From NCBI GenBank assembly GCA_018814505.1, contig JAHIZQ010000149.1, positions 1-7,611 of the forward strand: 7,611 nucleotides of DNA. Direction: 5' to 3'. Below the pieces are notes generated by a model. It saw only the letters and a list, made by a program, of their open reading frames with translations. It was not told where the DNA came from and did not search any database. Origin of the DNA: Candidatus Omnitrophota bacterium. GTDB taxonomy: Bacteria > Omnitrophota > Gorgyraeia > Tantalellales > Tantalellaceae. The position numbers and the translations under genes are program-made. Every line of letters begins with the position of its first letter. Within the stretch, counting starts at the first letter, position 1. Positions 1 to 5,364 of this stretch are shown here, in pieces.

Positions 1-461
1 AGTGTGATTTTGCTTTGCCTGAACGATTTGATTTGAAATATACGGATCAGGACGGCAAAGAAAACCGTCCTATAGTGCTTCACAGAGTTATTTTAGGAAG
101 CTTGGAACGGTTTATTGGCGCTTTGGTAGAACATTACGGCGGAGATTTTCCATTGTGGCTTGCGCCTATACAAGTAAAAATTGTGCCTATATCAGAAGAT
201 CATGTTGACTATGGCGGAAAAATCGAAAAATTGTTGCAAGAACAAGGGTTTCGTGTTGAAATAGATACACGAGACGAGAAAATGCAAAAAAAAATAAGGA
301 CTGCTGAGCTTTCCAAAATTCCCTATACAGTTGTTGTGGGAAAAAAAGAAAAATCGGCGGATACCGTGGCACTCAGGAATAGAAAAACCGGGGAAATTAC
401 GGTCATGGGTCAGAAAGAATTGCTTGAATTCCTGAAAGAAGAAATAGCGTCAAAGAAATAA
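1..461 (+). CDS. thrS: Threonine--tRNA ligase, C-terminal fragment (5' end outside window)
   Basis: This is the end of threonyl-tRNA synthetase, the cytoplasmic class II enzyme that charges tRNA-Thr. The frame is open from the left edge (first full codon at nt 3) to TAA at 459-461, giving about 152 residues, so the gene begins upstream. It opens with the family string ALPERFDLKY. Class II motif 3 follows (HRVILGSLERFIGALVEHYG), carrying the conserved arginine of the ATP site. After the WLAPIQVKIVPI linker comes the alpha/beta anticodon-binding domain of about 100 residues, ending in QKELLEFLKEEI. The TGS, editing and most catalytic regions lie outside the window. A TTG at nt 15 is an internal Leu codon, not a start, because the homology continues upstream of it. 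infC follows after 186 nt, the usual bacterial partner, and no clear terminator separates them. Identification is firm. Confidence 0.96.
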   Translation, partial: CDFALPERFDLKYTDQDGKENRPIVLHRVILGSLERFIGALVEHYGGDFPLWLAPIQVKIVPISEDHVDYGGKIEKLLQEQGFRVEIDTRDEKMQKKIRTAELSKIPYTVVVGKKEKSADTVALRNRKTGEITVMGQKELLEFLKEEIASKK

Positions 462-484
462 TAGTTCTGCAAAATATAAACTTA

Positions 485-602
485 TTGTCATCTAGCGATT
501 GTCTGTGCTGAGGGGGGGAGTCGAAGGGGAGTGGGAGACGTCGTTCTTGCAGTTTAATAGATTCCAGCTTGTTTACCAGAGGCGGACAGACAGAAATGAC
601 AA
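485..602. repeat. Imperfect inverted-repeat element in the infC leader
   Basis: The stretch is bounded by TTGTCAT (485-491) and its exact complement ATGACAA (596-602). Inside these, GTCTGT (501-506) can pair with ACAGAC (586-591). The left end, TGTCATCTAGCGA (486-498), matches units in two other spacers of this window (3294, 3317 and 7485). It looks like a decayed copy of a dispersed palindromic intergenic repeat. It makes up most of the 186-nt untranslated region between thrS and infC and could fold in the mRNA. No coding potential is evident apart from a frame that overlaps infC out of register. Confidence 0.5.
512..535 (+). other. G-run cluster with G-quadruplex pattern
   Basis: A run of seven G (512-518) is followed by GGGG (526-529) and GGG (533-535). 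Read as GGG-N1-GGG-N7-GGG-N4-GGG, this meets the common four-tract quadruplex rule. It lies on the mRNA-sense strand about 115-135 nt upstream of the infC start. Folding is inferred only. It may simply be part of the surrounding repeat. Confidence 0.35.
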
Positions 603-634
603 GAAGAACAAAATAACTCTATCAAAGGAAGAAC

Positions 635-650
635 AAAGGAGGCAATTATT
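635..650 (+). promoter_or_regulatory. Strong Shine-Dalgarno site that places the infC start at ATT
   Basis: AAAGGAGG (635-642) lies 5 nt before ATT at 648-650, which is in the infC frame. The in-frame codons from the upstream TGA (597-599) down to 669 include no ATG, GTG or TTG. The next canonical start, GTG 669, has no Shine-Dalgarno site and would remove seven residues. A second ATT directly before (645-647) is only 2 nt from the site and so less likely. AUU is the known start codon of infC in enterobacteria, where IF3 discriminates against it and so limits its own synthesis. Confidence 0.85.
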
Positions 651-1205
651 TCGAACAAACCGGATTATGTGGATAAAAATGCTAGAAATTCGCGATTTCA
701 AGAAACAGTGCGGGTTAATACCCGAATACGAGTTCCAAAGGTTAGGCTTGTTGATGATGAAGGTAATCAGCTGGGAGTTGTAGAGATTGAAGACGCGATT
801 CGAATAGCACAGGAGAAGGGACTTGACCTTGTAGAGGTTGCGGCAACTTCAAGCCCACCGGTATGCCGGATAATGGATTACAGCAAATTTAAATATGAAC
901 AGAAAAAGAAACAGAAACTTGCTAAAAAGAAACAGCATGTGACACACATAAAAGAAGTGCGCTTTAAGCCAAAGATAGAAGAACATGACTATCAGGTGAA
1001 AATTAAACATATAAGGGATTTTTTGGTTCATAAAGATAAGGTTCGGATTTCTTTAAGGTTTAGGGGGCGTGAAAACGCTCATAAAGAATTCGGATTGGAA
1101 CTTTTAAATCGGATAACCCAGGAGTTATCTGCTATAGGCGAGCCCGAATCACAGCCTAAAACCATGGGAAAAACCATGATGGTTACACTAGTGCCAAAAG
1201 CTTGA
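648..1205 (+). CDS. infC: Translation initiation factor IF-3 (ATT start)
   Basis: IF3 binds the 30S subunit, keeps it apart from 50S and checks the initiator tRNA and start codon. Starting at ATT 648 the product is 185 residues, a typical length. The N-terminal domain spans about residues 18-85 (VRVNTRIRVPKVRLVDDEG, then DAIRIAQEKGLDLVEVA and PPVCRIMDYSKFKYEQ). A lysine-rich linker helix (KKKQKLAKKKQ) leads into the C-terminal ribosome-binding domain from about residue 98 (KEVRFKPKIEEHDYQVK, KVRISLRFRGRE, QPKTMGKTMMVTLVP). All family signatures are present. The start rests on the strong Shine-Dalgarno site at 635-642 and the lack of any other good start. The ATT start suggests negative autoregulation, as in E. 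coli. rpmI follows after 66 nt. Annotation programs that allow only ATG/GTG/TTG would place the start at GTG 669. Confidence 0.96.
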   Translation: MSNKPDYVDKNARNSRFQETVRVNTRIRVPKVRLVDDEGNQLGVVEIEDAIRIAQEKGLDLVEVAATSSPPVCRIMDYSKFKYEQKKKQKLAKKKQHVTHIKEVRFKPKIEEHDYQVKIKHIRDFLVHKDKVRISLRFRGRENAHKEFGLELLNRITQELSAIGEPESQPKTMGKTMMVTLVPKA

Positions 1206-1220
1206 TGAAAACAGTTAAAT

Positions 1221-1248
1221 TAAAGTGCTTTTAAGGAAAATCGCTTTA
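1221..1248 (+). promoter_or_regulatory. Possible RNA hairpin before rpmI
   Basis: TAAAGTG (1221-1227) can pair with CGCTTTA (1242-1248) in a 7-bp stem with one G-U pair and a 14-nt loop. It ends just before the G-rich site AAGGGGG (1251-1257) that precedes rpmI. The stem is short and A/T-rich and could arise by chance. In several bacteria, L20 represses the infC-rpmI-rplT genes by binding RNA structures in this operon, so this spacer is a sensible place to look. Confidence 0.25.
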
Positions 1249-1271
1249 CAAAGGGGGATGAGACTAACGTT

Positions 1272-1469
1272 ATGCCAAAATTAAAAACAAAAAAAGGAGC
1301 TAAAAAACGTTTTAGCATTACCAAAAGTGGCAAAATAAAACGAGGGAAAACAGGTAAGAGACACATTCTTACAAAAAAAAGCAAAAAAAGGAAAAGACAC
1401 TTAAGTAAATCGGCACTTGTAGATACAACTTTTACAAAAAAAATAAAAAGTCTACTGCCGTATGATTAA
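1272..1469 (+). CDS. rpmI: 50S ribosomal protein L35 (bL35)
   Basis: A very basic 65-residue protein, the same length as E. coli L35. It begins with the family signature [14 protein letters not shown] and has the core [17 protein letters not shown] before ending in LLPYD, which matches the LPY ending of the family. bL35 is a small structural protein of the large ribosomal subunit that contacts 23S rRNA. The ATG at 1272 is the natural start because MPK is the conserved N-terminus. The nearest G-rich site, AAGGGGG at 1251-1257, is unusually far upstream (14 nt), so initiation may depend on coupling to infC or on RNA folding. It sits between infC and rplT in the standard order. Confidence 0.95.
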   Translation: MPKLKTKKGAKKRFSITKSGKIKRGKTGKRHILTKKSKKRKRHLSKSALVDTTFTKKIKSLLPYD

Positions 1470-1514
1470 GCACACTTAGATTTGACCAAATAAAACAGGA
1501 GATCGTGTGTTTAA
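1466..1514 (+). promoter_or_regulatory. Possible RNA hairpin spanning the rpmI stop and the rplT leader
   Basis: TTAAGCACAC (1466-1475) can pair with GTGTGTTTAA (1505-1514) over 10 bp, including one G-U pair, around a 29-nt loop. The left arm contains the rpmI stop codon (1467-1469), and the right arm ends 8 nt before the rplT Shine-Dalgarno site (1523-1530). The placement suits translational coupling or L20 feedback, but nothing in the sequence proves either. Confidence 0.4.
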
Positions 1515-1535
1515 GAAGAATCAAAAGGAGAAAAA

Positions 1536-1883
1536 ATGACAAAAGTAAAACATGCTCCGAGTTCGCTTAAAAGAAAAAAGCGGACTCTTAAAGCCATGAA
1601 AGGCGCGCGAGGCGCAGTTTCAAAATTATTAAAAACCGCTAAAGAAGCCGCGAGAAAAGCACTGGTGTATAATTACAGCAGCAGGAAAAAGAAGAAAGGT
1701 GATTTTCGTTCTCTGTGGATTACCAGAATTACGGCGGCATGTAAAGAAGAAGGTGTTTCTTACAGCAAGTTTATTAGCGGTCTGAAAAAATCAAAAATTG
1801 AACTTAATCGAAAAGTCTTGGCAGATCTTGCGGCGACTGATAATAAAGCTTTCAAAACACTTGTCAAAAAAAGTAAAGTGTAA
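1536..1883 (+). CDS. rplT: 50S ribosomal protein L20 (bL20), divergent N-terminal half
   Basis: bL20 is needed early in 50S assembly, and in several bacteria it also represses its own operon. The product is 115 residues, close to the usual 117-120. The start is clear: AAAAGGAG (1523-1530) is 5 nt before the ATG. The C-terminal half is canonical (DFRSLWITRITAACKEEG, SYSKFISGLKKSKIELNRK, VLADLAATD). The N-terminal half, which threads into 23S rRNA, stays basic but departs from the family. The usual AKGYYGARS is here MKGARGAVS, and the usual YAYRDRRxRKRDF is YNYSSRKKKKGDF. The reading frame is intact, so it is probably functional. ktrB begins 8 nt after the stop. Confidence 0.94.
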   Translation: MTKVKHAPSSLKRKKRTLKAMKGARGAVSKLLKTAKEAARKALVYNYSSRKKKKGDFRSLWITRITAACKEEGVSYSKFISGLKKSKIELNRKVLADLAATDNKAFKTLVKKSKV

Positions 1884-1891
1884 AACTATTT

Positions 1892-3232
1892 ATGGGTAAA
1901 TTGACCCCCCCGCAGTTACTGATTTTTAGTTTTCTGTGTGTAATAATCATCGGCACGGTAGTATTGTCTTTTCCCGCGGCAGTACAAAGCGGAGAGAGAC
2001 TATCCTTAATTGACAGTTGTTTTACCGCCACAAGTGCTGTATGTGTTACGGGGTTAACCGTAAAAGACACGGCGAGTTGTTTTTCGGGAGCCGGGAAATG
2101 GGTTATTTTTCTGCTTTTTCAAGCTGGCGGGCTGGGAATAATGACCTTTTCAACTTTATTCGCGGTACTTCTCGGTAGAAAAATAGGTTTCTACCAAACA
2201 GACATAATAAGAACCACCCTGGATAAACGCAACATTTTCGGACTTAAAAAGCTAATAGCATACATATTGACGATTACAATAACCGTGGAAGCAATAGGCT
2301 CGGTTTTTCTTTTCCTGCGATGGAAAAATATAGCTGGTTGGAATCTTTTTGAAACAGCCGAAAGGGCTCTTTTTCATTCGGTATCAGGTTTTTGCAACGC
2401 TGGTTTTTCTCTTTTTAATGACAGTCTTACTCAGTTCCAGGCAGATCCGTACACAAATTTAATTATGATGCTTTTGATATTTTTGGGAGGCATTGGTTTT
2501 ATTGTTATTGTAGATGTTTTGGGGCTTTTTTATAAAAAAGGTTCGGAAAAAAGAATAAGTTTACAATCAAAAATAGCGTTAACTGTGACAGCGATTTTAA
2601 TCCTGGCCGGAACTTTATTGATTCTCTTTTTTGAAAAAGACAATCTAATGAAAGTAATGTCCTGGCCGGAACGAAGTTTAACGGCTTTGTTTCAATCCGT
2701 AACCGCGCGTACAGCCGGATTTAATACAATGCCTACGTCGGGATTATCTGTTCCGTCACTTGTGTCTTTGATCTTTCTTATGTTTATCGGTGCTTCTCCG
2801 GGGTCCACCGGTGGCGGGATTAAAACATGCACTTTGGCGGTAATTGGCGCAACGGTATATGCTATGTTTAAGAACAAACGGCGTACAATGCTTTTCAAGA
2901 GATCTATCCCGCGGCGCATTATAAGAGAAGCCTTAGTTATTTTTTTTCTCGCGATTTCCTGGATATTTGTAGTGACGGTTCTTATAACTTTTTCAGAAAC
3001 GGGACGCGCGGGGGGAAACTTTCTCAAAGCGTTATTTGAAGTGGTGTCCGCTTTTGGTACGGTTGGGCTCTCGACGGGAATAACGGGAACTTTAAATAGC
3101 TTTAGTAAAGTCTGCATAATTGCTACAATGTTTGCCGGAAGGGTGGGACCATTAACTTTGGCTTTGGCAGTGGCTTTTAAGGAAAGAAAGGACAGTTACT
3201 TTTTTCCTGAAGAAGACGTAATGGTTGGATAA
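1892..3232 (+). CDS. ktrB: Potassium uptake channel subunit, KtrB/TrkH family
   Basis: This is the ion-conducting subunit of a Ktr/Trk K+ uptake system in the inner membrane. It is 446 residues, the length of KtrB; TrkH is usually longer, with two extra N-terminal helices. The four pore-loop repeats are visible: TGLTV (53-57), NAGF (169-172), TAGFN (274-278) and TVGLS (390-394), each with the conserved filter glycine. GASPGSTGGGIKT (300-312) is the glycine-rich region of the third repeat that includes the intramembrane gating loop. A basic cytoplasmic stretch lies near 327-345 (KNKRRTMLFKRSIPRRIIR). Many hydrophobic helices fill the rest. The ATG lies 8 nt after the rplT stop with no Shine-Dalgarno site, which suggests reinitiation by coupled ribosomes. 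Its partner ktrA follows after 189 nt. The KtrB versus TrkH name rests on length. Confidence 0.93.
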   Translation: MGKLTPPQLLIFSFLCVIIIGTVVLSFPAAVQSGERLSLIDSCFTATSAVCVTGLTVKDTASCFSGAGKWVIFLLFQAGGLGIMTFSTLFAVLLGRKIGFYQTDIIRTTLDKRNIFGLKKLIAYILTITITVEAIGSVFLFLRWKNIAGWNLFETAERALFHSVSGFCNAGFSLFNDSLTQFQADPYTNLIMMLLIFLGGIGFIVIVDVLGLFYKKGSEKRISLQSKIALTVTAILILAGTLLILFFEKDNLMKVMSWPERSLTALFQSVTARTAGFNTMPTSGLSVPSLVSLIFLMFIGASPGSTGGGIKTCTLAVIGATVYAMFKNKRRTMLFKRSIPRRIIREALVIFFLAISWIFVVTVLITFSETGRAGGNFLKALFEVVSAFGTVGLSTGITGTLNSFSKVCIIATMFAGRVGPLTLALAVAFKERKDSYFFPEEDVMVG

Positions 3233-3291
3233 GTAACAGATGTAATTAGGCGGTTTGGATTATGATTTTGCCGTGAAGGAACAAAAGCTTA

Positions 3292-3350
3292 TTTGTCATC
3301 TCGGGCGAAACAAAATTGTCATCCCGACCGAAGAGCCGGGATCTAAAAAG
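3292..3350. repeat. Two adjacent TGTCATC repeat units in the ktrB-ktrA spacer
   Basis: TGTCATCTCGGGCGA (3294-3308) and TGTCATCCCGACCGA (3317-3331) are related units whose starts lie 23 nt apart. The second carries a 6-bp stem, ATCCCG (3321-3326) with CGGGAT (3337-3342), and runs into GGGATCTAAAAAG. Related units occur at 486 and 7485, with a shorter one at 5215. This resembles a dispersed palindromic intergenic repeat found in many copies in some bacterial genomes. The rest of the 189-nt spacer shows no gene or convincing promoter. Confidence 0.55.
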
Positions 3351-3421
3351 ATGTCTAAGTTAATACGACTAAATAGTTTCATTGCGCTTCTGAAACCATT
3401 TAGGCTCATTAAGGGGGTAAC

Positions 3422-4108
3422 ATGAAACAATTCGCGGTTATTGGATTAGGACGATTTGGGTCGAGTGTCGCGATAACTCTTGCCAAAGCAGGACAGCAGG
3501 TACTTGCCATAGATAAGGACGAAGAATTGGTGCACGACGTTATGGATGTAGTTACCAAGGCTGTTTGTTTGGATTCCACCGATGAAAAAGCGGCACGGTC
3601 GATAGGATTAAATAAAATTGATGTCGCGATATGCGCAATTGGAACAGACGTAGAGTCAAGCATTTTAATTACGCTTCTTTTGAAAGATTTAGGCGTGCCT
3701 GTGGTAGTTTGCAAAGCGACAAGCTCTGCTCATAAAAAAGTGTTAGAAAAAATCGGAGCCGATAAAGTTATTTTACCTGAGAAAGATACGGGAGAACGCC
3801 TCGCGGAAACTTTGATGTCGGTTTCGGACAGAGTTTTGGATCATATAGGTCTTTCCGGAAACTCCAGCATTATTGAAATTATCGCACCGGAAAATTTTGT
3901 AGGAAAAACGCTCAGAGATTTAAAAATACGCGCGGAACATGGATTAAACGTTATTGCTATAAAGAAAAAAGGCAAAACTGTTGAACGAGGCGAAGAAAAA
4001 GAAACAGAAAAAGTTAATGTCAATCCCCAGGCAGATGATGTTGTATCAGAGGGCGATATTCTTGTGGTTTTTGGGGAAAACAAAAAAATAGCGGAACTAA
4101 AAAAATAA
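3422..4108 (+). CDS. ktrA: Potassium uptake gating subunit, KtrA/TrkA family
   Basis: This is the cytoplasmic RCK (regulator of K+ conductance) subunit that forms a ring under KtrB and gates it according to bound nucleotide. It is 228 residues with one RCK_N and one RCK_C domain, like KtrA and unlike the double-length TrkA of E. coli. The Rossmann motif GLGRFG is at 8-13, and the acidic residue that contacts the nucleotide ribose is D31 in LAIDKD. GADKVILPEKDTGERLAE (112-129) ends the N domain, and the RCK_C domain covers about 140-226, ending in EGDILVVFG. A charged stretch rich in Glu and Lys (about 187-198) appears to be inserted in a loop of RCK_C. In Firmicutes this domain can bind c-di-AMP, but nothing here tests that. 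AAGGGGG (3411-3417) lies 4 nt before the ATG. pheS starts 10 nt downstream. Confidence 0.93.
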   Translation: MKQFAVIGLGRFGSSVAITLAKAGQQVLAIDKDEELVHDVMDVVTKAVCLDSTDEKAARSIGLNKIDVAICAIGTDVESSILITLLLKDLGVPVVVCKATSSAHKKVLEKIGADKVILPEKDTGERLAETLMSVSDRVLDHIGLSGNSSIIEIIAPENFVGKTLRDLKIRAEHGLNVIAIKKKGKTVERGEEKETEKVNVNPQADDVVSEGDILVVFGENKKIAELKK

Positions 4109-4118
4109 AAGGCTGAAC

Positions 4119-5141
4119 ATGGATTCTATGGCAAAACTTGCGGAAATAGAACAAAGTTTCAAAAAAGAAGTTGAAACTTGTCATGATATACAACACTTAG
4201 AAGACATAAGAATAAAATATCTTGGCAGAAAAGGCGAACTAACAACCGTACTGAGGTCTATTTCAAGTCTTTCCATTCAAGAAAAAAAGGAAGTTGGGAG
4301 GCAAGCGAATATTTTAAAGAACTTGTTTTCTGATAAATTAACTGAAGTTAAAGAAGTTATTGACGACAAACGAGAGCTCCAAAAAACCGCGCGAATTGAT
4401 GTAACCCTGCCGGGTATTCCAGTAAAACCCGGAACGGTTCATCCAATAACTAAAATAATGTCCCAGATAAACGATATATTTATTTCTCTCGGGTTTAGAA
4501 TAGCCGAAGGCCCGGAAATAGAATCGGAATTCTATAATTTCGAAGCCTTAAATATCCCCTTAGATCATCCCTCAAGAGACGCGTTTGATACTTTTTATCT
4601 TGACGACAAATATTTGCTTAGGAGTCATACTTCAAATGTGCAGATACACGTTATGCAAAACCAATCTCCGCCTTTACAGGTTATTATGCCGGGCAGAGTT
4701 TACCGCCCTGACGCTGTAGACGCGACACATTCGTTTATGTTTCATCAGGTAGAAGGTCTTATGGTTGGCGAAAACATAAAATTTCCAAATCTTAAAGGTG
4801 TTCTGGAAACTTTCTGCAAAAGTATGTTTGGATCTGAAACAAAAACTCGAATGAGGCCGCACTTTTTCCCGTTTACCGAACCCAGTGCGGAAGTGGACAT
4901 TTCGTGCATTATATGTAAAGGCAAAGGGTGCCGGGTGTGTTCCGGAAACGGTTGGCTTGAAATATTAGGAGCAGGGATGGTAAACCCGAAGGTTTTTCAG
5001 GCTGTTGGATATGATGCAAAAAAATATTCAGGGTTTGCTTTTGGTATGGGAGTGGAACGAATCGCCATGCTTGTTTACGGAATAGAAGACATTCGTCTTT
5101 TTTATGAAAACGACATCCGTTTTCTAAAACAATTTGTATAA
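4119..5141 (+). CDS. pheS: Phenylalanine--tRNA ligase alpha subunit
   Basis: This is the catalytic alpha subunit of cytoplasmic (alphabeta)2 PheRS, a class II enzyme. At 340 residues it is close to typical bacterial PheS (about 330-345). An N-terminal helical coiled-coil arm covers about residues 5-90. The catalytic core follows: AEGPEIESEFYNFEALNIP (129-147), LLRSHTSNVQIHVM (166-179), motif 2 around RPDAVDATHSFMFHQVEG (196-213) and motif 3 GFAFGMGVERIAML (305-318), with E313 and R314. Four cysteines (C263, C266, C271, C274) form a CxxC-x4-CxxC pattern before GWLEILGAGMV, a possible zinc knuckle of the kind seen in many bacterial PheS. The ATG at 4119 is 6 nt after AAAAGG, which overlaps the ktrA stop; ATG 4128 is a weaker alternative. 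pheT follows, but only after 223 nt. Confidence 0.96.
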   Translation: MDSMAKLAEIEQSFKKEVETCHDIQHLEDIRIKYLGRKGELTTVLRSISSLSIQEKKEVGRQANILKNLFSDKLTEVKEVIDDKRELQKTARIDVTLPGIPVKPGTVHPITKIMSQINDIFISLGFRIAEGPEIESEFYNFEALNIPLDHPSRDAFDTFYLDDKYLLRSHTSNVQIHVMQNQSPPLQVIMPGRVYRPDAVDATHSFMFHQVEGLMVGENIKFPNLKGVLETFCKSMFGSETKTRMRPHFFPFTEPSAEVDISCIICKGKGCRVCSGNGWLEILGAGMVNPKVFQAVGYDAKKYSGFAFGMGVERIAMLVYGIEDIRLFYENDIRFLKQFV

Positions 5142-5214
5142 CAAAATATAGAATTTTTATTAATGCGGACAGTTTGTATTCGAACGCAATGTACTTTAGA
5201 AAGATTTTAAGCGA

Positions 5215-5233
5215 TCATTGAGCGAATAGGGAT
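5215..5233. repeat. Short degenerate copy of the TGTCATC repeat
   Basis: TCATTGAGCGAATAGGGAT resembles the unit at 7485 (TCATCTTGAGCGA), with two bases missing after TCAT. It lies directly upstream of the G/C-run inverted repeat in the pheS-pheT spacer. It is short, so membership in the family is uncertain. Confidence 0.3.
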
Positions 5234-5242
5234 AGCTGGATA

Positions 5243-5320
5243 CCCCCCCTTTTGGAAAAGGGGGCTGGGGGATTTTTAAATTAAAAGAAAGCCCTCTTAA
5301 TCTCCCTTTTTCGAGGTGAG
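5243..5320 (+). repeat. C-run/G-run inverted repeat, terminator-like, between pheS and pheT
   Basis: CCCCCTTTT (5245-5253) and AAAAGGGGG (5256-5264) are a perfect 9-bp inverted repeat with two bases between, so the real loop must open a few pairs. A second G-run (5267-5271) can extend pairing with the first Cs (5243-5246) and is followed at once by ATTTTT, which looks like an intrinsic terminator on the + strand. In addition, 5255-5277 is repeated imperfectly in inverted orientation at 5288-5312, making a larger palindrome. The element fills much of the 223-nt gap. It may be a dispersed repeat that also reduces read-through into pheT. No T-box sequence is visible. Confidence 0.5.
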
Positions 5321-5364
5321 AAATTGATGTCTATTCCAATTTAACAAAATAAAAAAGGCTGAAC

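Noticed and set aside
499..783. A 94-codon open frame starting at TTG in the infC leader
   Set aside because: It has no Shine-Dalgarno site, no recognisable protein features, and runs through a repeat and then out of frame into infC.
2692..3117. A 141-codon open frame on the minus strand inside ktrB
   Set aside because: It mirrors a strongly recognised membrane protein gene and has no family features of its own.
3255..3266. TATGAT as a -10 box in the ktrB-ktrA spacer
   Set aside because: No acceptable -35 hexamer lies 16-18 nt upstream and there is no extended -10.
3361..3376. TAATACGACT followed by AAATAG, resembling the T7 phage promoter
   Set aside because: Only the first ten bases match, the core after them is missing, and there is no phage context. 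Most likely chance.
5142..5364. T-box or phenylalanine leader-peptide attenuator before pheT
   Set aside because: No T-box sequence, no Phe-rich short reading frame, and the position between the subunit genes is not the usual one.
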